The notes beneath the pieces are model-generated. The model was not told the origin of the DNA, did not search any database, and was given only the letters and a program-made list of their open reading frames with translations. A stretch of 8,717 nt of DNA, from positions 1-8,717 of the forward strand of contig JAEWUM010000026.1 in assembly GCA_023459355.1 (NCBI GenBank). The letters are read 5' to 3'. Below, piece after piece: positions 1-6,473 of this stretch (the stretch's first letter is position 1; each line of letters begins with the position of its first letter). A program made the translations under genes and the position numbers. This DNA comes from Bacteroidota bacterium (GTDB lineage Bacteria; Bacteroidota; Bacteroidia; Bacteroidales; Paludibacteraceae).

Positions 1-27
1 CGCTTTTTAATCTTGTCGTATTGCATG

Positions 28-52
28 ATTCATATTGGTTAAGAATATGAAT
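28..52. repeat. 9-bp perfect inverted repeat, 7-nt loop
   Basis: ATTCATATT (28-36) and AATATGAAT (44-52) are exact reverse complements separated by GGTTAAG. No T-run follows on either side, so it is not a standard terminator. It could be an operator half-site pair or a weak 3' hairpin of an upstream gene lying outside the window. Its role is unknown. Confidence 0.4.
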
Positions 53-152
53 TATTAACGAGAAATATAAATCAATATTGTTGAACATCAATTGTATAAA
101 AAATTAATTCAAATAAACTCTAATATACTGTATAAATGCTTTTTTTTATGTT

Positions 153-170
153 TGTAAAACAATTTTTACA
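153..170. promoter_or_regulatory. palindrome just upstream of uxaC promoter, possible operator
   Basis: TGTAAAA (153-159) and TTTTACA (164-170) form a perfect 7-bp inverted repeat around CAAT. It ends about 20 bp before the -33-like element of the uxaC promoter, where an activator would typically bind. The outer TGTAA/TTACA arms recall CRP-type half sites, but the spacing (8) does not match the classical 6. No regulator gene is present in the window, so the binding protein is unknown. AT-rich DNA gives such repeats by chance fairly often. Confidence 0.3.
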
Positions 171-189
171 TAGAAATAGTTGCTGAGAT

Positions 190-219
190 TTTGTAATTAT
201 AATTCTTTTTGTACCTTTG
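190..219 (+). promoter_or_regulatory. Bacteroidota-type promoter of the uxaC-kdgK-kdgA-exuT cluster
   Basis: TTTG (190-193) and TACCTTTG (212-219), separated by 18 nt, match the Bacteroidota sigma-ABfr consensus (-33 TTTG, -7 TAnnTTTG). Transcription would begin near 226, giving a leader of about 165 nt. This is the best match to the consensus upstream of uxaC. The start site is inferred, not mapped. Confidence 0.65.
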
Positions 220-391
220 TGTGCGAACACGGAAATAGGGAAAAGCACACAAAATAAAGTCTACATATCTGATTTACTTACCTTTAACCCGCATTTACGA
301 CTAATAAGGTTCAACCTGATCTGAGATACAATTTACAAGGGTAGGTTTTGATCCATAAAAATTGAAATTTAAATTTAAAAAATATACAATC

Positions 392-1798
392 ATGAGAAAA
401 TTTCTGGATGAGAACTTTCTATTGCAGACACCAACTGCTCAGAAGTTATATCACGAACATGCAGCCAAACAGCCGATAATCGATTATCATTGCCACCTGG
501 TTCCATCGATGGTAGCCAACGATCATCAATTCAAAACCATTACCGAAGCATGGTTGGGAGGCGATCATTATAAATGGCGTGCCATGCGTACCAACGGTGT
601 GGATGAGAAATTTATTACCGGAAAAGAAACATCCGATTGGGAGAAATTTGAAAAATGGGCTGAAACAGTGCCGTATACCATGCGTAACCCTCTGTATCAC
701 TGGACACATCTCGAACTGAAAACAGCTTTCGGTATTGAAAAGTTATTATCGCTTAAAACAGCCCGTGAAATTTACGACGCCTGTAATGAGAAACTGAACT
801 CTCCTGAATATTCTGCCCGTAATCTGATGCGTCACTATAAAGTAGAAGCAGTATGTACAACAGATGATCCGGTAGATTCACTCGAACATCACATCAAAAC
901 TAAAAACGACGGTTTTGAAATCAAAATGTTACCTACCTGGCGACCGGATAAAGCAATGGCTGTTGAAAGCGCTGCCGGTTTCCGTGCATACGTGGAACAA
1001 TTGGCACAAGTTTCAAAAACAAACATTGCTAATTTCGACGATATGATTATCGCCCTCCGTAAACGCCACGATTTCTTTCACGAAATGGGATGTAAATTAT
1101 CTGATCATGGTATCGAAGAATTCTATGCGGAAGACTACACCGAAACAGAAATCAAGAATATTTTCAATAAAATTTACGGCGGAAAAGAATTAACCCGGGA
1201 GGAAGTACTGAAGTTTAAATCGGCCATGCTGGTTATTTTTGCTGAAATGGATTGGGAAAAAGGCTGGACACAACAATTTCATTATGGAGCCATCCGTAAC
1301 AACAACACCCGTTTGTTTAATAAGTTGGGACCTGATACTGGATTCGACTCCATCGGCACCTTTTCTACAGCCAAATCCATGTCGAAGTTTCTGAACCGAC
1401 TCGATACGAATGATAAGTTAGCTAAGACAATATTATACAATCTCAATCCGGCCGATAATGAAATGATTGCAACCATGATCGGTAATTTTCAGGATGGGAC
1501 AGTTCCGGGAAAAATTCAGTTTGGTTCGGGTTGGTGGTTCCTGGATCAAAAAGACGGTATGGAAAAACAAATGAATGCGCTTTCAGTATTGGGATTATTG
1601 AGTCGCTTTGTCGGTATGCTTACCGATTCCAGAAGCTTCCTCTCCTACCCACGTCATGAATACTTCCGCAGAACCTTGTGTAATTTAATCGGCAATGATG
1701 TAGAAAATGGTCTGCTTCCTGAGTCTGAAATGGAGTTCATCGGACAAATGGTAGAGAACATCAGCTATTACAATGCGAAGAAATTCTTTGATTTTTAA
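392..1798 (+). CDS. uxaC: glucuronate (uronate) isomerase UxaC
   Basis: Cytoplasmic isomerase converting D-glucuronate to D-fructuronate and D-galacturonate to D-tagaturonate, the entry step of hexuronate breakdown. The ATG at 392 gives 468 residues, the normal size for the family. A TTG at 362 in the same frame would add only ten Lys/Phe-rich residues from the leader and is unlikely. Numbered from the ATG, the amidohydrolase-type metal site begins with DYHCH (His33, His35). Other blocks typical of UxaC are TTDDP (156-160), PTWRPD (181-186), QFHYGAIRNNN (295-305), SGWWFLDQKDGM (379-390), and the C-terminal TDSRSFLSYPRHEYFRR (411-427). The family is a distant TIM-barrel member of the amidohydrolase superfamily. 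It is the first gene of the cluster, with kdgK 233 nt downstream. The reading frame is intact with no odd features. The assignment is secure. Which uronate is preferred cannot be read from the sequence. Confidence 0.96.
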   Translation: MRKFLDENFLLQTPTAQKLYHEHAAKQPIIDYHCHLVPSMVANDHQFKTITEAWLGGDHYKWRAMRTNGVDEKFITGKETSDWEKFEKWAETVPYTMRNPLYHWTHLELKTAFGIEKLLSLKTAREIYDACNEKLNSPEYSARNLMRHYKVEAVCTTDDPVDSLEHHIKTKNDGFEIKMLPTWRPDKAMAVESAAGFRAYVEQLAQVSKTNIANFDDMIIALRKRHDFFHEMGCKLSDHGIEEFYAEDYTETEIKNIFNKIYGGKELTREEVLKFKSAMLVIFAEMDWEKGWTQQFHYGAIRNNNTRLFNKLGPDTGFDSIGTFSTAKSMSKFLNRLDTNDKLAKTILYNLNPADNEMIATMIGNFQDGTVPGKIQFGSGWWFLDQKDGMEKQMNALSVLGLLSRFVGMLTDSRSFLSYPRHEYFRRTLCNLIGNDVENGLLPESEMEFIGQMVENISYYNAKKFFDF

Positions 1799-2031
1799 AA
1801 TGTGAAATCAGTAATTAATTGGTCTAAGGTCTAAATGCTTATGTATACCTTATATGGTTTAACAGTTTTCTTTTGTGCCTTTTGTGGTTTAAAAAAATGA
1901 ACAATAGTAGAATGATTTCGTATTAAATTGATACTTCAGCAAAAAAATAGACTGTATTTTTGCGCAGTAAAAAATAATGTGCTACTTTTGGTCAACCAAT
2001 TTTTAAAAAATGATTATTTTTATACAAAAAG
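1799..2031. other. uxaC-kdgK intergenic region with short direct repeats and a promoter
   Basis: The 233-nt gap is unusually long for an operon. It contains a tandem heptamer GGTCTAA (1821-1827, 1828-1834), a direct repeat CTTTTGTG (1870-1877, 1879-1886), and a promoter-like pair before kdgK. No terminator hairpin is obvious after uxaC, so read-through into kdgK remains possible. The CTTTTGTG pair followed by GTTT and an A-run resembles a short degenerate intergenic sequence that I recall from many Bacteroidota genomes. That recollection is not verified. Confidence 0.45.
1959..1990 (+). promoter_or_regulatory. putative second promoter, before kdgK
   Basis: TTTG (1959-1962) and TACTTTTG (1983-1990), separated by 20 nt, fit the Bacteroidota -33/-7 pattern. 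Transcription would start near 1997, leaving a leader of about 35 nt before the kdgK ATG at 2032. A second -7-like box, TATTTTTG (1955-1962), overlaps the -33 element but has no good partner upstream. The site would let kdgK, kdgA and exuT be expressed without uxaC, for example during use of other KDG-producing substrates such as pectin or alginate fragments. Confidence 0.5.
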
Positions 2032-3075
2032 ATGAGTAAAAAGATTGTAACTTTTGGAGAAATTATGCTTCGTCTGGCCACACCGGGCTACGAACGTTTT
2101 AGTCAGGCAACACAGTTTAACGCTACTTTTGGTGGTGGAGAAGCTAATGTAGCCGTTTCACTTGCCAACTACGGACTAAATGCCGAATTTGTAACCCGTT
2201 TACCCAAAAACGACATTGCTGAGTCGTGTATCATGACCCTGCGCAAATATGGCGTTGGCACACAAAACATCCTGCGTGGAGGCGAACGGGTTGGTATTTA
2301 TTTCCTGGAAACAGGAGCTGTGGCACGTGCCAGCAAAGTAGTTTACGACCGTGCCAATTCATCCATAGCCGACATCAAACCGGGGATGGTAAACTGGCGT
2401 GAAGTACTGAAAGATGCCGACTGGTTTCACTGGACGGGAATTACTCCTGCTTTGTCTCAGGGTGCTGCGGATGCTTGTCTCGAAGCTATACAGGTGGCAA
2501 ACGAAATGGGGGTAACGGTTTCTACCGACCTGAATTATCGCAAGAATCTCTGGAAGTATGGCAAGTCAGCTTCTGAAGTGATGCCTGCCCTCGTTTCAGG
2601 ATGTGATGTAATTTTAGGGAATGAAGAAGATGCTGAAAAGGTATTCGGCATTAAACCGGAAGGATTCGATGTGGCTCATACCGGAGGAGAAGTGAACGCA
2701 GCTGAGTTCGAGTCGGTTTGTAAACAACTGATGACTAAATTTCCCCGTGCAAAAAAGGTTATCATCACTTTACGTGGTTCTATCAATGCTAATCACAATA
2801 CATGGAGAGGCTGTTTGTATTCTGATGGATCACTGAAAATATCAAAAGATTATGATATTACCCATATTGTTGACCGTGTAGGGGGTGGCGACTCATTTAT
2901 GGGTGGCTTGATTTACGGTTTGCTTACTTATACCGACAGCGATCAGAAAGCTCTCGAATTCGCTGTGGCAGCCTCTTGTCTTAAACACACCATTTACGGT
3001 GATTTCAACATGGTTACCGTTACCGAAGTTGAAGCCCTGATGGGTGGTGATGGTTCAGGAAGGGTGTCGAGATAG
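2032..3075 (+). CDS. kdgK: 2-keto-3-deoxygluconate kinase (PfkB family)
   Basis: Cytoplasmic kinase that phosphorylates 2-keto-3-deoxy-D-gluconate with ATP to 2-keto-3-deoxy-6-phosphogluconate (KDPG). The 347-residue protein is a full-length ribokinase/PfkB-family member. It has the N-terminal FGEIMLRL strand (8-15), the glycine-rich substrate motif FGGGEANVAVSLANYG (33-48), STDLNYR (164-170), and the C-terminal DRVGGGDSF signature (281-289) with the expected catalytic base Asp287. The C-terminal GGDGSGRVSR tail is as I remember it in Bacteroidales KDG kinases. The ATG at 2032 follows an A-rich stretch without a clear Shine-Dalgarno site, as is usual in this phylum. The next gene encodes the aldolase that uses its product, which supports KDG rather than fructose or ribose as substrate. 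The stop codon overlaps one copy of an 11-bp direct repeat (3074-3084). Confidence 0.93.
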   Translation: MSKKIVTFGEIMLRLATPGYERFSQATQFNATFGGGEANVAVSLANYGLNAEFVTRLPKNDIAESCIMTLRKYGVGTQNILRGGERVGIYFLETGAVARASKVVYDRANSSIADIKPGMVNWREVLKDADWFHWTGITPALSQGAADACLEAIQVANEMGVTVSTDLNYRKNLWKYGKSASEVMPALVSGCDVILGNEEDAEKVFGIKPEGFDVAHTGGEVNAAEFESVCKQLMTKFPRAKKVIITLRGSINANHNTWRGCLYSDGSLKISKDYDITHIVDRVGGGDSFMGGLIYGLLTYTDSDQKALEFAVAASCLKHTIYGDFNMVTVTEVEALMGGDGSGRVSR

Positions 3076-3120
3076 CGGAAAACGTAGGGGCGCAATGCTT
3101 GCGCCCAAAAGCGGAAAACG
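3074..3120. repeat. small palindromic element bracketed by an 11-bp direct repeat
   Basis: AGCGGAAAACG occurs exactly at 3074-3084 and again at 3110-3120. The 25 bp between contain TAG, then GGGCGCAA (3088-3095) and TTGCGCCC (3099-3106), a perfect 8-bp stem around TGC. Hairpin plus flanking direct repeat resembles insertion of a tiny element with target-site duplication, the left copy lying on the kdgK stop codon. In the transcript it would form a stable intercistronic hairpin. With no T-run after it, it should not act as a classical terminator. Confidence 0.6.
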
Positions 3121-3152
3121 GAAAGCTTGAAATTTATACAAAAACATCAATA

Positions 3153-3173
3153 GCCCCGGGTTTTAACCCGGAG
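3153..3173. repeat. second intercistronic hairpin, before kdgA
   Basis: CCGGGTT (3156-3162) and AACCCGG (3165-3171) are exact reverse complements, so in RNA at least CCGGGT/ACCCGG would pair around a TTTA loop. The sequence just downstream is AT-rich but has no T-run on the plus strand, so a full terminator is unlikely. It lies 20 nt before the kdgA start and could affect mRNA stability or access to that start. The GC-rich arm AGCCCCGG is shared with the terminator at 7706-7737. Confidence 0.5.
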
Positions 3174-3192
3174 AATATATAAAAATTAAAAC

Positions 3193-3861
3193 ATGCGTTT
3201 CACAAAATTAGAAGTATTATCAGTGATGAAAACAACCGGTATGGTTCCGGTTTTCTATCACAAAGACATTGAAGTGGCCAAACAGGTGCTGAAAGCTTGC
3301 TATGCCGGAGGTGTTCGTGCCTTTGAATTTACCAACAGAGGTGAATTTGCTCACGAAGTTTTTGGCGAATTGACAAAATTTGCAGCCAAAGAATGTCCCG
3401 AAATGATTATGGGAATCGGTTCTATCGTGGATGCACCGACTGCGGCACTTTATATTCAGTTAGGTGCTAATTTCATTGTAGGTCCGCTCTTTAATCCGGA
3501 TGTGGCTAAAGTTGCAAATCGCCGGCTGGTGCCTTATGCCCCCGGATGTGGCTCTGTGTCTGAAGTTGGTTTTGCACAGGAAATGGGCTGTGACTTGTGC
3601 AAGGTTTTTCCCGGTGATGTTTTAGGCGCCGGCTTTGTAAAAGGACTGAAAGCCCCTATGCCATGGTCGAACCTGATGGTAACAGGTGGAGTAAAACCAG
3701 AAGAAGCTAACCTGAAAGCCTGGTTTGATGCCGGTGTAACCTGTGTCGGTATGGGCTCTAATCTTTTTCCTGCTGAAATGATTAAAGCACAAGACTGGAG
3801 CAGCATTACTAAGCTCTGTGCTGACGCCCTGCAAATCATACAAAAAGTACGCAAATCATAA
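3193..3861 (+). CDS. kdgA: KDPG / 4-hydroxy-2-oxoglutarate aldolase (Eda family)
   Basis: Cytoplasmic class I aldolase that splits 2-keto-3-deoxy-6-phosphogluconate into pyruvate and glyceraldehyde-3-phosphate, the last step of the hexuronate route. The 222-residue length fits the family. Key residues are visible: Glu45 in RAFEFTNRG (42-50), the Schiff-base Lys137 in DLCKVFPG (134-141), GIGSIVD (74-80), and phosphate-loop glycines in TGGV (164-167) and GMGSN (186-190). PYAPGCGS (114-121) is the expected proline/glycine turn ahead of the lysine strand. The ATG at 3193 follows an A-rich stretch. Met12 is also in frame, but starting there would remove the first helix. kdgK lies 117 nt upstream across two hairpins and exuT 25 nt downstream. 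The name eda would be equally acceptable. Confidence 0.93.
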   Translation: MRFTKLEVLSVMKTTGMVPVFYHKDIEVAKQVLKACYAGGVRAFEFTNRGEFAHEVFGELTKFAAKECPEMIMGIGSIVDAPTAALYIQLGANFIVGPLFNPDVAKVANRRLVPYAPGCGSVSEVGFAQEMGCDLCKVFPGDVLGAGFVKGLKAPMPWSNLMVTGGVKPEEANLKAWFDAGVTCVGMGSNLFPAEMIKAQDWSSITKLCADALQIIQKVRKS

Positions 3862-3886
3862 ATTATAAACTTGAAATAAAATAAAA

Positions 3887-5422
3887 ATGAGTAAAGTACA
3901 AGAAGTAACCCAGAAAATGACTCAGTACCGATGGACAATTGTTGCCATGCTTTTTTTCGCAACAACCATCAACTATCTTGACAGACAGGTTTTATCCCTG
4001 ACCTGGAAAGACTTTATCGCTCCGGAATTCCATTGGACAAACACACACTATGGGACGATAACTTCCCTGTTCTCGCTGTTTTATGCGATAGGAATGTTGT
4101 TTGCCGGTCGTTTTATTGATTGGATGGATACCAAGAAAGGATTTATGTGGGCCATTTTCATTTGGTCACTCGGTGCTATTCTGCATGCGTTTTGTGGAAT
4201 TGCAACTTCAGGAATAGTTGCCGGCGAATGGTTTGTAGGATTTGAGGGGGCTAGAGAAGCAATCGCCGGAGTAGGCAATGTTGCAAAGGTGTTAAATGTT
4301 AGTGTAGTATTATTCATTTTTGCACGATTAGTACTGGCCTTAGGTGAAGCCGGAAACTTCCCTGCTGCAATCAAAGCTACAGCAGAATATTTTCCTAAAA
4401 AAGACCGCGCCCTTGCAACCAGTATCTTCAATGCGGGAGCTACTGTCGGAGCTTTGGCAGCTCCGGTTACAATTCCTCTTATCGCTAAAGCATGGGGCTG
4501 GGAAGCTGCCTTTATCGTGATTGGGGCTCTTGGTTTTGTTTGGATGGGATGGTGGCAGTTCGGATATAACAAACCGGAGACCAATCCAAAAGTTAATAAA
4601 GCCGAGCTTGACTACATCCTTCAGGACCATAATACGCATGCTGATGGAGTTGAAGCCTCCAAACTTGAAGATCAGAAAAAAATGCCTTTCACGAGAACAT
4701 TAAAATACAAACAAACATGGGCTTTTGCATTCGGTAAGTTCATGACCGACGGTGTATGGTGGTTCTACCTGTTCTGGACACCGGCTTATCTGAGTTCTGT
4801 TTACGGACTCGAATCTTCACATCCCAAAGCGCAGTTTGCCCTGTTTATACTTTATCTCATTACATTGCTATCAATCATAGGGGGATGGCTCCCTTCTTAT
4901 TTCGTAAACAAACAGGGAATGAACCCCTATGCCGGCCGCATGAAGGCCATGCTTATATTTGCGTTCTTCCCTCTGTTGGCCTTGGTTGCTCAACCACTTG
5001 GAGCTTACTCCTACTGGTTCCCCATTATTATTATCGGTATCGCCGGTGCTGCTCACCAGGCATGGTCAGCAAATATTTTCTCGACTGTGGGCGACATGTT
5101 CCCCAAAAGTGCTATTGCAACAGTAACGGGTATTGGAGGTATGGCTGGAGGACTCGGTTCTGTGTTCATCAATAAAAGTTCCGGGGTACTTTTCGATTAC
5201 TCAAGAGGTACAACATTAGTTGACAACGAAGTCGTTGTAATGACAAAAGAATTACTGGCAAGCGGAGCTGAATATATTCGTCAGCCCATGCAGTTATTGG
5301 GATTTGAAGGAGAAAAAGCTGGTTATCTGATCGTATTCTCTTTCTGTGCAGTTGCCTATTTGATTGGCTGGATTGTGATGAAAATACTCGTTCCTAAATA
5401 CAAACAAATCAAAATAGAGTAG
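3887..5422 (+). CDS. exuT: hexuronate MFS transporter (ExuT-like, ACS family)
   Basis: Inner-membrane major facilitator superfamily permease, most likely a proton-coupled importer of glucuronate and galacturonate. Family features include YRWTIVAMLFFATTINYLDR (14-33, first membrane segment with Asp32/Arg33), ARLVLALGEAGNFPAAIKA (146-164), the FPKKDRALATSIFNAGA block (169-185), FGKFMTDGVWWFYLFWTPAY (282-301), and HQAWSANIFSTVGDMFP (390-406). At 511 residues it is longer than typical proteobacterial ExuT (roughly 430-470). The extra length appears as an insertion near 105-138 before the fourth membrane segment and another near 436-478 before the last one. It lies 25 nt after kdgA, so it is surely co-transcribed, and a strong terminator follows. 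Related ACS-family members carry other sugar acids, so the exact substrate rests on the operon context. Confidence 0.9.
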   Translation: MSKVQEVTQKMTQYRWTIVAMLFFATTINYLDRQVLSLTWKDFIAPEFHWTNTHYGTITSLFSLFYAIGMLFAGRFIDWMDTKKGFMWAIFIWSLGAILHAFCGIATSGIVAGEWFVGFEGAREAIAGVGNVAKVLNVSVVLFIFARLVLALGEAGNFPAAIKATAEYFPKKDRALATSIFNAGATVGALAAPVTIPLIAKAWGWEAAFIVIGALGFVWMGWWQFGYNKPETNPKVNKAELDYILQDHNTHADGVEASKLEDQKKMPFTRTLKYKQTWAFAFGKFMTDGVWWFYLFWTPAYLSSVYGLESSHPKAQFALFILYLITLLSIIGGWLPSYFVNKQGMNPYAGRMKAMLIFAFFPLLALVAQPLGAYSYWFPIIIIGIAGAAHQAWSANIFSTVGDMFPKSAIATVTGIGGMAGGLGSVFINKSSGVLFDYSRGTTLVDNEVVVMTKELLASGAEYIRQPMQLLGFEGEKAGYLIVFSFCAVAYLIGWIVMKILVPKYKQIKIE

Positions 5423-5466
5423 ACAAATTTAATAATTTTAGTTTGATAGTTTTTTTAGTTTGATTG

Positions 5467-5499
5467 CTTTGCCGGGGTAAAATCCCGGCAAAGTTTTTT
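5467..5499 (+). terminator. rho-independent terminator of the hexuronate cluster
   Basis: CTTTGCCGGG (5467-5476) and CCCGGCAAAG (5484-5493) form a perfect 10-bp stem with a 7-nt loop, followed by six T (5494-5499). It lies 45 nt after the exuT stop. The T-run overlaps the stop codon (5498-5500) of the convergent minus-strand gene. On the minus strand no comparable T-run follows, so it mainly serves the plus strand. Confidence 0.9.
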
Positions 5500-6448
5500 A
5501 TAACCTGTTTATCAGAAATGGATAAGATCTCAACAAGGCTGATTTCTCTTCCTCTACTTTCTTTCTAAAAATAAGACTCTCGTTGCTGTGCTGATGAATG
5601 GGACGGTGATTCATCATATTGCTGAACCTTTCAATCTTTTTGTTTACCTGGATGGTTTCTCCGGAAAAATAAGTGGATGAGAACCGTTCCCAAATATATT
5701 TCACAGCCTGATCCGAAGGGTGCAGCATGTCGTCGGCATAATACCGGTAATCGCGCAATTCATCCATCTGAATTTCATAAGCCGGAAAATAATGCAAAAA
5801 ATCAAACTGCCTGAGCAATTGATCAATTGCCAGAAGCAAGATACCCTTACTGATATTATTCTCATGTGCCCCGTCCTTCCAATGACGCACCGGGCTTACA
5901 GTAAAAATCACCTCAATTCCGGGATTTACGGCTTTAATTTTAATCAGCAGATCAGCATAATCCTTTACAACTTCCTCAATATTTAACCTGCGCCTGACAA
6001 ACTGTTCAGCTGGTAGTTTATGGCAATTCGCCACTACCCTCCCATCTTCTTTGAGTTCATATAACCAGGCCGTTCCGAAAGTAATCAGGATGAAATCAGC
6101 TTCTCTCAGCATAACAGCCGAAGACTCCAGGCGAGAATTGATTCGTTGCAGACAAATTTCCTGGATTATCTCAGAAAACAATGTGCTGTGAGAGAAACTA
6201 CTCCACAACGAACCATTCTGAAATAAATCTACTTCAGTATATTTCTTTTCTGTCAGCAAATCAACCAGGCTGTTTTTAATCGATACCGGATTAAAAAGCA
6301 CCCCGAACGGATTAGATTCAACCAAAAAGCAGGAATCGACCAACTTCTTCCCGATATTTTCAGAAAAACAGGAACCAAGAGTTATTAACTTACTGTGGTG
6401 GTCAATTTTCTTTGTAGATGGTGTGATGCTAACTGTTGTGGTAAACAT
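5498..6448 (-). CDS. GSCFA-domain protein (SGNH-hydrolase-like)
   Basis: The 316-residue protein matches the GSCFA family, common in Bacteroidota and named for its N-terminal motif, here LGSCFSE (24-30). Other conserved blocks are NPFGVLFNP (46-54), TFGTAWLYE (123-131), NCHK (141-144), TVSPVRHWKDGAH (183-195) and YADDMLHPSDQAVKYIWE (237-254). The family is related to SGNH/GDSL hydrolases. Ser26 would be the nucleophile-like residue and Asp240/His243 in DDMLHPS would stand for the DxxH pair. An esterase or acetyl-xylan-type activity is therefore plausible, but substrates are unknown. There is no signal peptide, so it is likely cytoplasmic. The ATG at 6448 has AGAGGAG about nine bases upstream, a stronger Shine-Dalgarno match than its neighbours have. 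It lies 25 nt after the lipoprotein gene and is probably co-transcribed with it. It converges on exuT. Confidence 0.88.
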   Translation of the reverse strand: MFTTTVSITPSTKKIDHHSKLITLGSCFSENIGKKLVDSCFLVESNPFGVLFNPVSIKNSLVDLLTEKKYTEVDLFQNGSLWSSFSHSTLFSEIIQEICLQRINSRLESSAVMLREADFILITFGTAWLYELKEDGRVVANCHKLPAEQFVRRRLNIEEVVKDYADLLIKIKAVNPGIEVIFTVSPVRHWKDGAHENNISKGILLLAIDQLLRQFDFLHYFPAYEIQMDELRDYRYYADDMLHPSDQAVKYIWERFSSTYFSGETIQVNKKIERFSNMMNHRPIHQHSNESLIFRKKVEEEKSALLRSYPFLINRL

Positions 6449-6473
6449 GTGTGGAGTCTCCTCTATCGTAAAT

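Larger units (their letters stand above)
1..391. other. non-coding upstream region and uxaC leader
   Basis: This AT-rich stretch has no convincing reading frame. It holds a 9-bp inverted repeat at 28-52, a 7-bp inverted repeat at 153-170, a Bacteroidota-type promoter at 190-219, and a predicted untranslated leader of about 165 nt before the uxaC ATG at 392. In the leader, GTGTGC (219-224) could pair with GCACAC (245-250), although the first arm overlaps the promoter box and may be only partly transcribed. AACCT (313-317) could pair with AGGTT (343-347). There is no ATG between about 226 and 391, so no ATG-started leader peptide. The leader is long for a gene of this kind and could carry regulation, but I recognise no known RNA family in it. 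Confidence 0.6.

Noticed and set aside
300..350. TPP (thiamine pyrophosphate) riboswitch-like string ACCTGATCTG in the uxaC leader
   Set aside because: The matching GCCAG arm after it is absent, no CTGAGA-ACCC half is found at the right place upstream, and the downstream genes are unrelated to thiamine.
362..391. Extended uxaC start at the TTG at 362
   Set aside because: It adds ten Lys/Phe-rich residues translated from A/T-rich leader; the family normally begins at the MRKFLDENFLL segment encoded from the ATG at 392.
3534..3965. 143-residue minus-strand open frame across kdgA and exuT
   Set aside because: It lies antisense to the catalytic part of kdgA and the start of exuT, has no recognisable domain, and is explained by the codon bias of the real genes.
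4081..4584. 167-residue minus-strand open frame inside exuT
   Set aside because: It is antisense to conserved membrane segments of a clearly coding gene, with low-complexity Ala/Pro-rich composition typical of a shadow frame.
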